Assembly (NCBI GenBank): GCA_019044685.2
Contig: JAGTXX020000004.1
Coordinates: 496,001 to 560,000 of the forward strand
Source: Nannochloris sp. 'desiccata'
Lineage: Eukaryota; Chlorophyta; Trebouxiophyceae; Chlorellales; Chlorellaceae
Direction: 5' to 3'
Length of the DNA: 64,000 bases
The translations under genes were made by a program, and so were the position numbers. Positions 12,655-23,549 of this stretch are shown piece after piece (the stretch's first letter is position 1; each line of letters starts with the position of its first letter). The notes under the pieces are model-generated. The model saw nothing but the letters and a program-made list of their open reading frames with translations. It had not been told where the DNA came from and searched no databases.

Positions 12655-12894
12655 AATCAATAAAAATAAAATGAAAAGCCTAGCCAAAAGTAGATTTTCT
12701 TCCCTGACGTTGTGACTTTCAGCATTATCTTCTGTAGACCTACCTATTTAACACATAGATACAGAGACCTCGTTTCTTCAACATTTAGTTACAAATATGA
12801 ACTATTTTAACACACGCACAAAATATATAAAAATAACTTTTTTGGGAAAACAACGTTGGACATTGATAAAAGATCCCATAAAAACAAGTAAAAC

Positions 12895-15800
12895 TCAACC
12901 AGCCAAATCCTCACCAGCAAGCCAAGACCAAAATCCTTTCTTTTTACCACCACTGTCACCAGCGCTTTCCTGACTGTACCGTGGAGAGAAATCTCGTCTA
13001 CCGCCATTTTCACTTTCTTGAACTTTCTCTGTTGGTGTGCCGTTATAGTACTCTCCACCCCGGTGTTGAGGTGGCTGTTGAATTGGTACCGCTCCAGGGA
13101 TATTCCATACAGGAGGGGTAGTATGACTAGGACTTGGCGTATTGAATTGCTGCTGCTGCTGCTCTAGTTCGTGAACTTGTGGGCGATGAGTTGCGGCTAA
13201 AGGAGAACCTGGAGAATAAGGGTGTTTCTGGTGATTGTGATGCTGAATGTGGTGCGATTCTTGTAATTCAGCCATTGCATTACCCTGCCTATTCAACCTA
13301 TCCACGAGATTTTGATTCTCTTCAACTAATTTGGCAATCGTCTTCGCAGCGGCATCACATTGACTACGAAGATCTGCTGCAATCGCATCAGTTGATGTAG
13401 ATTTTTCTTCTGCTAAACGAAGCCTAGACAGCATCTGTTGTATTTGTGCATCATTTGGACTGTTAGCACCAGCAGATACAGCAGATTGTAGTTGTTCTAC
13501 TGCAGTTTTTGCCGCAGCTGCCTCTCGTTCAGCGGCATCACATCGCCGACGAAGCTCAAAAGCAGCAGCTGTAGACGCCCTGCCTTCTGCTGCAGCAGCT
13601 TCACTGTCCCGAACTTGTCGTTCTAATGATTGAATCACGCGCCGTTCTTTTTCAACTGCTGCTTCTGCTTTTGCAAGACGATAACGAAGGCTCTCAGGGT
13701 CGCCGTTGACTGCTTTTTGAGAACTTAAAGAAGAGTCCGAATGCAGATTATCGACAGTTGCAGCTTCGTTTTTCAACCTCAAAACATCTTCTCTCAAGGA
13801 CAATGCCTCTTGTCTGGCACTCTCAAGCTCACTTTTTAAAGCCTCTACGGCGGTTTCAGCTGCCAACGCACGAGTCAGAGCGTGTTCTGCCTCGACAGCA
13901 TGAGTAGCAGCAGCCTCAGAATTTATAAAACTATACTGCTGTTCTGCTGCGCCATCCTCTCCGTAATAAGCTTGTTCTTGCTGGTGTTGGTAATACTGCT
14001 GCTGCTGCTGGTCGTCTTCCTGTTTAATGAACGACGGCGGGGCACCACCACCAGCCCTACCACCAGCATGAGCGTAATCAGGATATTGATGCATCTGCTG
14101 TTCTAGCTCTTGAAGTCTAGTTTGCAACTGCGCTGCTTGGTCCATCAACGATTGCCGTTCCCGCTCCTGTTCCAAATGAGAAGATGATAACGCCATCTCC
14201 AAGTCATTACGCTGGGCTCGTTCAGCTTCTACTTGAGCATGCAAACCCTCGAGTTCTACTCGAAGAGCAGCTATCTGCTGTTGTTGTTGTTGCTGTTCTT
14301 GTTGAGTTTGAGAAGAAGAGTCAGGTGCACCGGCAGCGGTAGTGTTTCCAGCAGCAGCTAGAGCAGTGTCCAGCTCTTGTCGTAGCCGATCATTATCTTC
14401 ACGAACAGCCTGCGAATCAGCCTGTGTCGCTACAATCCATTGCTGAAGTTCGTCATTATATTGAGCATGCTGTGATGCACGGTGAGAGCTTTCATCTCCT
14501 TGCACTACAGCATTTTCTTTCTCTGCGTTTAGGATATCAAGCTGTTGGCGGTGCTCGTTTCTTTCTTTTTCTAAAAGTTCAATTAGATCATTACGTGCAG
14601 ATTCCAACTCGTGTATTTGCAACTCCGCGTTTCGCATATTGTTTTCGTATTCTTCAACATTAACAGACTTTTCAGCTTGCGCTTGTGCTTGAGCTTGTGC
14701 AGTCTCTAGAGCTGCCTGCATAGTCATCATTTCCCCCACCATGGCTGCTTTCTCCCGCTGAAGAGAATTTCTTTCCTGGTCAACGGTTTCTAACTGACGA
14801 AGCACGTGGTTAAGATCACGTGATAACTCGGAGTTAGACGCTTCTGCAGCTGTGGCACGGGATAAGGCAGCAGTAAGCTCTGCTTGAAACCTCTCAGTAA
14901 TTGCAGCAACATTCGCATCACTTGCACCACCTGTACTACCACTCTGTGCTCCTGCTCGTGGGCTGGAGGTACCAGACACGCCAGGAGCCTTTCGAGCCCC
15001 TAATACTGCTTGTTTACGTCGCTTGTATTCTTCAAGTTTACGTCGACCGGCTTCTAAATTGATATTTCCCGGGCGAGGAGAGGAGCTGAGGCTTGAAACA
15101 CGAGAAATTGGCTTGCTTCCTCCAGTACTTGTAGAAGCATTGGCAGCAGGTGCCGGGGGAGGAGGGAGGGCAGTGTTATCATTCGTCGAGTAGGGCTGTG
15201 CATGATCGCTAACAGGGGCGTACTGGTAGGTTGGCCGAGCAGTAGTAGCAGCAGCAGGAGGGGAAGGAGGTTTGTATGCTGCCGGTTGAAACCTAGGTGG
15301 CGACATGGGCGGCGGGGGTGGCCTCGACATGGGCGGTGGCGGTGGCGGTGATGGTTCAGCAGCAGTAGGTTGAGAATGAGCGTGAATAGGAGAATACAGC
15401 TGTCCATATGACTCTGCATTCATTGAAGGCAGTGTTGATGATGCCGCAGCCATCGTTCCGGTGCTGGGAGCGCTAGTGGTGACGGCCCCGGCCCCGGCCC
15501 CGGCACCAGCAATAGCATCAGCATCAGTACCAGCAGCATTAGCAGACGCAGCGTTACCTCCAGTAGAAGAAGACAACAGCGAGTCTGTATCCAGATTTTC
15601 AGAGAAAGTAGCATCAATCTGATCAAATAACGCAGCATCCTCATCTTCCACTGCACCATCCTCTGTGAAGCTCATACTAGGATTCGATGTTGGCATCGTC
15701 CAGGGGCTTGCTTGAGCAACTGGCTGCTGATGCTGATGCATCTCGGCAGCAGGAGCAGCAGCAGGAGCGGAACTAGTAAAATTTGTTGGGGGAGGAGGTG

Positions 15801-16350
15801 CAACAGGAGCGATAGTTTCATTAGAATCAAGTTCTCTTTTAGCTAGAGAATCTTCGTATGATGCTACGGCAACGGGTACACTGTTCCAGTGTGCTTCAGA
15901 ATTCTCTTCAAATGTCGGCTGTTGCGGTGGGGGTGCCGCCGCTGGCGACTGTTGGTAGGAATACTCAGGCACTGTCTTTGCTTCTGCAGGGGCTGACCAT
16001 GCCTCTATACCTATCGCTTGGGGAGGTTGGTAGGTTGCAGCTGCGTCATAGAGAGGGTTTGAATACCCAGGAGGAGCTTGCTGTTGCCCTTGAGTTTTGT
16101 AGATTTCATGAACACCGGGAGCTGCATCATGAGCTGCAGGATACGTCGCTTGTTCTTGTGCTGTGTATGTGCCACTCGCGTCCCAAGGTGCATTGCCATA
16201 GGAGGTAGTAGGATACTCGGGCGATGGCTCTGCCTGCACATACGCAGCTGCTGCTGTAAATCCTTGATCAGAGTTGCCTCCAAAAAAGTCTTCATCAGCT
16301 CCAGAAGCTCCAAAATTGATGGGCCCAGAAGCTACAGTGAATGTTGACAT
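12895..16350 (-). CDS. large coiled-coil protein with disordered N-terminal half, function unknown
   Basis: A single-exon protein of about 1151 aa starting at the ATG at 16350-16348 (an in-frame TTG lies upstream but is not a credible start). Residues 1 to about 420 are low-complexity: rich in Pro, Ala, Gln and Ser, with a proline-rich patch of PPPPP runs. A short basic motif, RRKLEEYKRRKQAV, follows near residue 435, and from about 485 to 1010 the chain is almost continuous heptad coiled coil, rich in Ala, Glu and Gln. The C-terminus ends with an aromatic patch, KKKGFWSWLAGEDLAG. The layout suits a tether or scaffold of the golgin or myosin-tail style, but I recognise no family. It has CAG-type microsatellites coding for Gln. 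It is tandem with, and 242 bp downstream of, the SBPase-like gene. Confidence 0.75.
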   Translation of the reverse strand: MSTFTVASGPINFGASGADEDFFGGNSDQGFTAAAAYVQAEPSPEYPTTSYGNAPWDASGTYTAQEQATYPAAHDAAPGVHEIYKTQGQQQAPPGYSNPLYDAAATYQPPQAIGIEAWSAPAEAKTVPEYSYQQSPAAAPPPQQPTFEENSEAHWNSVPVAVASYEDSLAKRELDSNETIAPVAPPPPTNFTSSAPAAAPAAEMHQHQQPVAQASPWTMPTSNPSMSFTEDGAVEDEDAALFDQIDATFSENLDTDSLLSSSTGGNAASANAAGTDADAIAGAGAGAGAVTTSAPSTGTMAAASSTLPSMNAESYGQLYSPIHAHSQPTAAEPSPPPPPPMSRPPPPPMSPPRFQPAAYKPPSPPAAATTARPTYQYAPVSDHAQPYSTNDNTALPPPPAPAANASTSTGGSKPISRVSSLSSSPRPGNINLEAGRRKLEEYKRRKQAVLGARKAPGVSGTSSPRAGAQSGSTGGASDANVAAITERFQAELTAALSRATAAEASNSELSRDLNHVLRQLETVDQERNSLQREKAAMVGEMMTMQAALETAQAQAQAQAEKSVNVEEYENNMRNAELQIHELESARNDLIELLEKERNEHRQQLDILNAEKENAVVQGDESSHRASQHAQYNDELQQWIVATQADSQAVREDNDRLRQELDTALAAAGNTTAAGAPDSSSQTQQEQQQQQQQIAALRVELEGLHAQVEAERAQRNDLEMALSSSHLEQERERQSLMDQAAQLQTRLQELEQQMHQYPDYAHAGGRAGGGAPPSFIKQEDDQQQQQYYQHQQEQAYYGEDGAAEQQYSFINSEAAATHAVEAEHALTRALAAETAVEALKSELESARQEALSLREDVLRLKNEAATVDNLHSDSSLSSQKAVNGDPESLRYRLAKAEAAVEKERRVIQSLERQVRDSEAAAAEGRASTAAAFELRRRCDAAEREAAAAKTAVEQLQSAVSAGANSPNDAQIQQMLSRLRLAEEKSTSTDAIAADLRSQCDAAAKTIAKLVEENQNLVDRLNRQGNAMAELQESHHIQHHNHQKHPYSPGSPLAATHRPQVHELEQQQQQFNTPSPSHTTPPVWNIPGAVPIQQPPQHRGGEYYNGTPTEKVQESENGGRRDFSPRYSQESAGDSGGKKKGFWSWLAGEDLAG

Positions 16351-16592
16351 ACTGTAGCTATCCAATGCTCTTTCAGTATAATCTTTAGGGCTTTAACGAC
16401 CGAACATCTTGTGAAATGAATAACCAAGATCAAAGTTAGAATATTGCCTTCCTCTGTAGTGCTGGTCCCTCAAATTATCCTTTACATACTCTAGTATCTG
16501 TCAAGCTTAAGAAAATAAAAGGATAATCGCAAAGCAGCAACTCTTAACATGGTGAAAAGAGGAAAGCAAAGACTAGCTGCCGCCACGGCTCT

Positions 16593-17668
16593 TCAGCATT
16601 TCTCTTCCATTGCTGCTTTGCATTTCTCTACCTCCGCAACACTCCCCAAACATACCCCACTCCGATCATTATGCCCTACTAACTTGTGGTCCAACGCTGA
16701 TCCACTACCTCCAGCTCCCAGTGATGCCCCACCCGCCGCCTCGATACAAAAAGCTAACGGCAAGCACTCGTATAAAACTCTCAATTTTCCAGGTGCTGCA
16801 GATGATGCAGGGTTACAAAATACACCTCCTCCTTTGGCGATTATATGATGTACATCCGGTACGAGTCCTCCACTGTACCGTAGAGTGTATCGTTGACTCA
16901 TCCAGTCGCGTACCAGATCACTATATGCCTTGTTATCCGCAGCACACCGTAGATTTGCAGGTGCAAATGCTTTTTTAGACTCTTCAATACGGATTTCGTA
17001 TCTTTGGAGCACCCATTCGTCATTAATTAACGCAAATTCTTGAAGAATGTTTGCTGGATGTTCATCTCCCCTACCGCCATCTTTGTCAGAAGTAGTCTTT
17101 GTTTTGGGCCGAGCGATGACTAATATAGTGCGAGGGCCATGTACAGCATATGCTGAAGCAACTATATCCCTCCCCGATCGACCAAGAAAGCCGGTACCTT
17201 GATATACGCCAAAAATTGAGCCTACGGCCCAATTAGCTCCAATAATCGAACTACCGTCAAGGGGGTCGAATGCTACAGAATAGGTGCCATTTTCTGCATT
17301 TAATACTATATCTTGGGGATTCTCTTCACTGCTGGCAAGTGAAACTGCAGCACATGCTTTTAGTGCATCCATTATTTTATGATCTGCTTCTATATCGGCC
17401 ACGAGTTGCTTATCGCCGAGGGCGTTGGAGGTGCCGGTTTCTGCAGATGAGGCGGTGCGGAGAGTTTCTGCGACGCCTTTGACGCCATCGCCTATTGCTA
17501 GGAGTACATCAGCCTACAAAGAAAGGTCTAAAACGTGGGACGAAGTGTAGAAACTAAAGGAGGCCTAGATAAATTGTATTTTGCTCAGATCACATGTCAA
17601 ACATGAGATTGATTTATACTTACCAAGCCAGGCTCAAGGCCCTGAAGCTCTTCCTTCAAAAGTGCCAT
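16593..17668 (-). CDS. sedoheptulose-1,7-bisphosphatase-like enzyme (FBPase class 1 superfamily), probably not plastidic
   Basis: A metal-dependent sugar bisphosphatase. Exon 1 is 17668-17624 (15 codons, MALLKEELQGLEPGL); the intron is 17623-17514; exon 2 is 17513-16593; the product is 321 aa. The metal-binding core VAFDPLDGSS is intact, as is the upstream Glu pair in SSEENP. YTLRYSGGLVPDV is typical of SBPase rather than FBPase. Two things are odd. There is no transit peptide before the catalytic domain. Where plastid SBPases have the redox pair CGGTAC, this protein has SAETGT, with neither cysteine. It may therefore be a cytosolic, thioredoxin-insensitive SBPase or a broad-specificity phosphatase. 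It is head-to-head with the SPC2 gene, 238 bp away. Confidence 0.85.
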
Positions 17669-17906
17669 TTTTATATTCTGAATCTTATTATATGGGTGCA
17701 AATTGAAATAAACTTGAGCTTGAAGCCTGAAAAGTCTTCAACTTGGCAAGTTGTAGAATAGAAAGGAGTTCGTTCGGCATACAAACTCCCGTCGATGAAG
17801 CTGCTTGGCTATTCGAAATTTATACGCAGCTTATAGTGTCTCCAAAACAACTACAGAAGGCGACATTACAAGAAAACGATTTCAAAACTAGCTAAATAAA
17901 TAAACG

Positions 17907-18685
17907 ATGGAGGTTGAAAAGAAGCCAGAAAAGATCCATCTTGGAGACACTGCGGCGTTGAAACGTGCTTTAGACGATGCTGCTATTGAGGTAAATGATT
18001 TATCTGCTGAGTGGTATTAGCATCCTCTCTTGTCTTTCCAAGTGATCAAACAAATTTCCCGCGTCTTCTGATCACTTTTTTTATTATGGCTCTCTGCAAT
18101 ATAGGCACTCACTGCAGCAGATTTTCAAATCAATCATATCCTTATCGATATAAAGATTGCCTTGGGGGCCTTAGCGTAAGTGGGTTATATTATTGAAGTC
18201 TGGTTTTGAAATATTTTGCCCACCACCACCACGCCACTTTACTTCAGTTATGATTTTCTCACAACTCTTCTTCTTTCTTTTACAGCTGCATTGTGGCATG
18301 TATTGGTCAATTTTACCCAGGCAAACTTCCAGATACATTCTACCCTGTTTTAGCTTGCGTAGTCTCCTACTTCACCCTCTCTTTGGCCCTCACTGTCTAC
18401 ACCACGTTCATAGAGAAAGACACCATCGCTCAAACACGCGGCAAAGCAGATTTAATCATTAGATCGAAAATGCCACGTTTTCAAGATGTGTATACGCTAG
18501 GAATACGTCCACAGGGAAGTAAAGCTGATTCTGCAGAAGAAGTGAAGTTAGCGTCTAGTGTTGGTTCCTATTTTGACAGCGAGGGGGTTTTAGCAGTGGA
18601 TCTGTTTAAAGCCGAGGTTAGTGATCTTTTGGAGAGGTTGCTGGCAGCGAGTTCATCACGTGGAGAAGCAAAGAAATCTCAATAA
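17907..18685 (+). CDS. SPCS2: signal peptidase complex subunit 2 (SPC25-like)
   Basis: Subunit of the ER signal peptidase complex, which removes signal peptides at the translocon. Exons are 17907-17990, 18105-18175 and 18286-18685; introns are 114 and 110 nt. Phases fit to give one open frame of 184 aa. Two hydrophobic segments form the usual hairpin, with a short YPGKLPDTFYP link between them, followed by FTLSLALTVYTTFIEKD. The cytosolic start (KKPEKIHLGD) and the C-terminal part (PRFQDVYTLGI) fit the family. The middle exon is only 71 nt. Confidence 0.82.
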
Positions 18686-18882
18686 AAAGGGGGAAAAATA
18701 GCCTTTATACCTTCAAACTTTTGAGAAATGAGTGTTACTTTCTTTTTCTTGTAAAATCTAGGACTGATACGTGCAAGTGCTACGACTTTGTTTAAAACCG
18801 TTACGATCAACAACGACAGGAGGCACTAAGATAGAAATACTCTCTTCTCGACTAATAACACTATCAAATAATATAATATATT

Positions 18883-20997
18883 TCAATTTTCTAAACAATT
18901 TTCCGCTTCTTGCACCAACCCATCTTCCTCTACTTCTTTATCCACCTCTGGACCTCTACGAGATCTTCCTGGATGGGTGAAGAGCTCCTCTAATACGTCA
19001 TTATCAACTCTGCCAAAGCTTGAACTACTCAGTCTCCTAGAACGAAGGGCAACGGCGCCAACTTCAATGTCACTTGCCGCTATGTGCACCAGTCTTCCTT
19101 CTCCGTCCCTTCTCGCTTGGCTGCTTTCAAAAGGAGAAGGAACAACACGTCCTTCACTTAAATTCAATTCATGAATGTGCGGCATATATTCCCCTCCTTC
19201 TGCTCTATCTTCATCCCCTCGACCACCACCACCGGCACCAATATCGTCATCGTCAGCTAGCCTGAATGACATTGATCTTCCTCCAAACAATGGTTGAAAT
19301 AGTTGTTTATCCAACTTGGTCCATTTCGCATGTAGACTGCTACCAAGAACATCTCCATCTTCTTCTTCTGCATCATCGTTTTCTTGCCTAGGGTTGTTGA
19401 TGGTATGAGGGAGGAAAACTCGGCGAGGTGCCCTCGGTAGTACAGTACCACCACCACCAGCAATAGGAGCAGCTCTTGATTCAAGAAGAGGCGATGTCAA
19501 CGAAGACGAAGGACGATGGCTGTTAAATCCTCTACCCTCTTCTTCTCCTCCTCCTCCACCACTATTACCAGGCGTTGCCCCAGTTGCTCTCGTCGAATTT
19601 TGTTGACTAGCGTTTTCTAAAAGTGTTGTGAAAATCGCCGGGGTCGCCCCACCAAGAACCACCGTACTCAGAACGATAACCACCATCGCTGCAGCTGCAA
19701 TGATCCTATTCTCTTCACTCTCTTTCACCAACTTCTTATCCTTATCCATATCCCCGCTCCCTAAGAAGTGATTTACAGCCAGAGCTAATGTTACTGCGCC
19801 ACGCGAGCAGCCGGCCCAAGAGACGGCAAATCTATTCTTCCAAGAGATTTTATGTCCCGGCCTTCTAAGCTTATTTACTGCAGCCAGCAAAGGTAAGGCA
19901 ACAAAAAATCGTGCTAGAGGGACTGAAATAGAAATCCAGCATACCATCGCAATAATTTTATGTATAGAGCGCTTTTTTGTGATAATGTCTTTATGCCAAA
20001 GCTTATCTCCCCAGAGATCCAACCCGCAGGAAAGAAACATACACAGCTCAGCTAGAAAGGAGAGGACACGGAACGCATGGACTGATGCGACTTTAGCCGA
20101 GGGTGATAAAGAATGCCACGCGTAGTGCGACATGGTGATGCCGCAAAAGAAGGTTGAGAAGACGCCACTGAGGTTGAACCACTCTGCTGAAAGATAACTT
20201 AGAAAACCGAGAGCTGCTAAAAGGGATACCTCGTGGTCTGTAGAATGCCTGGTACCGAAGGAATGCTTTAAAATGAAAGCGCAAACAAGACCAACCATGA
20301 CCCCCAAAATCATACTTAATACAGAAAGCTGAATAAAGCTTTTAAGGATACATCCGAGCGCTGTCCAAGTAAGTTGCGCTTCAGTTCCAATATTCTGCAA
20401 AGCTTTCAACAATACAATCGCCGTGGCATCATTAACGACTGCTTCACCAAAGACAAGCGCGTGGAGCTGCGGGTAGGCAGCACCGTCAATTGCTTGTAGG
20501 GCAGCCACAGAGTCTGTTGACGAGAATATGAGACCAAGCGCCAGGGAGTTCCCGACCACATTATGAGTATCTAAACCGAATTTATGGAGGGCGGTAGCAG
20601 ATAAAAGAGACAAAGCAACTGCCAAGAAGATGGTCCCAGCAACTCCAAGTGTAGCTAACGCACCGATATTTGAAAAAAAGTGCTTCTTCTTGATTGAGAA
20701 GCCGGCGTAGAAAATAATCGGTGGAAGAAGCAAAGACATGTAAATATCGTAGTTAAATTCTACCAGCTCCGCTGGTATGTGCGTCCCTTTTCGTTCAAAG
20801 TAAAAGAAGAAGCCACCTCCAGCGAAAAGACCACAGAGAAGAGCTAAACTACCCTCCGTCAAGAAATTGAGACGGTGGCTAATCGAGTGGGATGTCCATA
20901 GCACTATTGCCACAAGGAGCAGGAGCATGCTAAAAGCACCAGCAGAGGATGCCCCAGCAGAGCTGCTGGACGAGGAAAAGAGGGAAGCAGTGTCCAT
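18883..20997 (-). CDS. NHX: Na+/H+ (or K+/H+) exchanger, NHX type
   Basis: A single-exon CPA1 antiporter of 704 aa, exchanging Na+ or K+ for H+ across an internal or plasma membrane. Residues about 20-470 hold around 11-12 membrane segments. Key motifs are LLLPPIIFYAGF (amiloride-site equivalent), GLIFSSTDSVAALQ and LVFGEAVVNDATAIVLL; the ND pair needed for transport is present. The STDSV and VNDA forms point to the plant NHX1-4 (vacuolar) group more than to endosomal or animal types. The C-terminal 230 residues are hydrophilic, Ser/Gly-rich and acidic, and probably regulatory. The start is a true ATG. It is head-to-head with the secreted Cys-rich gene, 308 bp away. Confidence 0.92.
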   Translation of the reverse strand: MDTASLFSSSSSSAGASSAGAFSMLLLLVAIVLWTSHSISHRLNFLTEGSLALLCGLFAGGGFFFYFERKGTHIPAELVEFNYDIYMSLLLPPIIFYAGFSIKKKHFFSNIGALATLGVAGTIFLAVALSLLSATALHKFGLDTHNVVGNSLALGLIFSSTDSVAALQAIDGAAYPQLHALVFGEAVVNDATAIVLLKALQNIGTEAQLTWTALGCILKSFIQLSVLSMILGVMVGLVCAFILKHSFGTRHSTDHEVSLLAALGFLSYLSAEWFNLSGVFSTFFCGITMSHYAWHSLSPSAKVASVHAFRVLSFLAELCMFLSCGLDLWGDKLWHKDIITKKRSIHKIIAMVCWISISVPLARFFVALPLLAAVNKLRRPGHKISWKNRFAVSWAGCSRGAVTLALAVNHFLGSGDMDKDKKLVKESEENRIIAAAAMVVIVLSTVVLGGATPAIFTTLLENASQQNSTRATGATPGNSGGGGGEEEGRGFNSHRPSSSLTSPLLESRAAPIAGGGGTVLPRAPRRVFLPHTINNPRQENDDAEEEDGDVLGSSLHAKWTKLDKQLFQPLFGGRSMSFRLADDDDIGAGGGGRGDEDRAEGGEYMPHIHELNLSEGRVVPSPFESSQARRDGEGRLVHIAASDIEVGAVALRSRRLSSSSFGRVDNDVLEELFTHPGRSRRGPEVDKEVEEDGLVQEAENCLEN

Positions 20998-21305
20998 ACT
21001 TAGCTTAGGTTGCTGTTATAAGAGTCAAGTAAGTCCAGCGACTCATGGAGGGCAAATTCAAGTTGGTAGTCAGGGAACTCCAGTACCCAAGTACATTGGC
21101 ACTTAGATAGAATCTATCGCAATATGAAAAACATATACCTCGCTCAAATGTTTTGATAGATTCTAATTTATTGATACTCAAAACGCTTGTTTCGGATTAC
21201 TTAAACTTGAACCTTGCCCCAATAGGTGCAGCTTTTATTTTAATCTGATCTTGGATACCATTCTTTTGATTCTAGACCGTAAACCCACATCACAGAGGTA
21301 GCGAA

Positions 21306-21809
21306 ATGAGGTTATTATTCTTCGCTGTAGTCGCCATTGGATCATCAATGATCACCCAAACTTTTGCACAAGGTTCTTGCACAGACGTTGCTACAGCTGA
21401 ATGCAGCGACCATGAAGGCTGTGAACTATGCAAGATGGACGTGTCTTGGGCCAAGGTTGAATTCTGCGTCTCCGAGGAAATTGCAGACAAACTGCCAGAA
21501 CGTAAGAACAAATTTGAAATTCAGCGCCGTTGCGTGCCCAACACCTAAATAAACCTCTAATTTTTCTCTATTTTTCTTTTCTTTTGCCCCTCCTTTGCAG
21601 AGTTATTTACCTGCGGTGAAGAAAACCCCCCGCTACAGCTCTCTTCGGATGAGTGCTCTGACTTAGACAAGCACCAATGTGAAGGCAACGCCAGCTGTGC
21701 GTGGTGTGTCTCCGCTGCTGTGCCCTCTGCCTGCTATACTATTGAACAGGCAAAACGCCTTCCAGCAGCTGTCTTTTCGTGTGAAATACCCAGCATTGCT
21801 CAATACTGA
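21306..21809 (+). CDS. small secreted protein with two cysteine-rich modules
   Basis: Starts with a clear signal peptide (MRLLFFAVVAIGSS..., cleavage likely near TFA/QG). The first exon holds one Cys module (CTDVATAEC, CELCKMD, FCVSEEIADKLP). A second exon, after a short T/C-rich intron, holds a related module: DECSDLDKHQC, CAWC, SACYTIEQAKRLPAAVFSC. The two share the order ECSD - C.WC/CELC - C...A..LP...C, so they look like an internal duplication. The donor is not certain. GTGCCC at 21534 with acceptor at 21602 keeps the last Cys of module 1 and gives 144 aa; GTTGCG at 21529 with acceptor at 21600 is also open. An unspliced message would stop at 21548 after one module. Function unknown. Confidence 0.65.
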
Positions 21810-22008
21810 CTGATCAGTTGATTGTTGATTTCTTAGACTGCTTGCAAATTACATTGTCAAAGTTTTTTCCCCCTCCTGTTGAATTTTCAAAAGCAAATAA
21901 TTTTACAGAACATTTAGTGTTATTTTAATTATGTACATATCATAGAGTAATAAATAAACGCAGTATAAATACAAGGGAATGCAGTCCAGTTTATTCACAG
22001 TAGTTGAT

Positions 22009-23187
22009 TCATTTCTTCTTTTTATTCGCTCCACTCTTCTTTTTCTCCTTCTTTCCTGCACCACCGCCAGTACTGCCAGCAGCAAGAAGCCCTGAACCCA
22101 ACAGCGTTACCACTCTTTTTCCATCGATAGCAAACTCAAAAACACAGTTATTCTTAGGTATCATCACGATTCTGTCGTCAGGGGTCACCAAAAAGAAAGC
22201 ATTAAGAGAATTGCGGACTACTATACCTCGTAGACCAACATGCCGCGGTTCTGGGGCCTCGATCACTCGTAAAAGACAGCCATGAAGGTCAGCATTGAAA
22301 GCTAATTGCTGGGCTTCTTTCAGATTTTGAGCTGGGTGGACGAGATTGTGAATGTATTGTTGCCATTGTCGATGTATATCCAGCACTGAATTGAAACTGT
22401 AGATAGGGGAAAGAAGGAAGTCGTAACAAAATATTAAAATAATATTTTAATACTGATCGGTCAAAGCTCGTCGGAGAAAGACTAAAATTATTTTCCTCTT
22501 CTAAAATAGATTATCATTCTAAATACTTTATCTTACCTCAAATTAGCTGCGTTTTTAATGTTGTATAATCCTTGTCGACGCTGTTCTTTTCTCGATGCTA
22601 AATGAGTCGTCAAAGGCAATCCCCCACCACCCCGTCTTTTTTGATCTCGTTGCACCGCGGGATTATCTAGTAGCAACGTTTTATCCCTCAATTTACCTCC
22701 TGCTATATTTTTAGAGTCTGATGCACGTGGGTTTGTAGCCATCAGGTCTTCGAGCATTGTAGCAAGGGAGCCTTCAGCGGCAAGTCCCAGCGCTTGAGCA
22801 ACTGGGCCGGTGGCCACTGTATCCAGTAAAGGAGCATAAATTCCATCGCCTCTAGAGTTGACTACTGTAGGAATACTTTCAGGTGGTCTTTGGGATGACG
22901 TTTGTTGTTGAGAGGGGGTGGTGCGGGACGGGACAGAGGGTGCAGCACCGGAGGATGCTGCCGATGCTGCTCTTTTTGTCGGAGGTGCTCCTGCGCTGCG
23001 CTGTTCCAATGCTGCTAGCCTGCAAAATTAAATAGTATAATTCTTGAAAAAAATTTTAGGATGCCAGATACATGCTGAGATTGCTTCAGAAGTGGGATGA
23101 TCAGAAAAGTCTCGATGAGATTCAAGCCTACCTTCTTTTTTTTGCTGATGATAAATGGGCCCCTCCAGGCCCAGTTGGAGGTACCAT
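22009..23187 (-). CDS. POP4: ribonuclease P/MRP protein subunit POP4 (Rpp29)
   Basis: Protein subunit shared by RNase P (tRNA 5' maturation) and RNase MRP (rRNA processing). Exons are 23187-23132 (MVPPTGPGGAHLSSAKKRR), 23019-22537 and 22396-22009; introns are 112 and 140 nt and phases join perfectly, giving 308 aa. The C-terminal Sm-like barrel is clear: LDIHRQWQQYIHNL, NADLHGCLLRVIE, VGLRGIVVRNSLNAF and IPKNNCVFEF match archaeal and eukaryotic Rpp29. The very end is a lysine-rich tail (KKEKKK, NKKKK). The N-terminal half is low complexity and not conserved. It is head-to-head with the GATA factor gene. Confidence 0.9.
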
Positions 23188-23549
23188 GATTTTAGAATGA
23201 ATTTACAGCTGTACAGCAATGCCGTTTTTGTTCCCTCTACACTGTCTATAGGACCTCTTTCGCTGGCCTTGTTTTGCATATCGAATTCTCGTGACCCTGG
23301 AGCCGCTAAATGGCAGCCCCTATCAAAAGCTGCCTTCAAAAGGCACATTTTGGCCAATTTATGCATATCTCTCAATATCTGCAACACAATTCTTGATCAA
23401 TAATATCACAGCAACCTTTCGGGACCGCCGCCACCATCTCAACATAGGAGATCTCCCAAAGAAGAGGAAATTTGATTTTGGTGATCGACCCGCCAAATCT
23501 GTACAAAGCCTGCTTCAAGACAAGCAGCGCCTGCCTCTTTTAATAGCTT
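23188..23549. promoter_or_regulatory. divergent intergenic region between POP4 and the GATA factor
   Basis: 362 bp, or about 1 kb if the GATA protein starts at 24188. Open frames on both strands run through it but look like chance. Confidence 0.4.
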
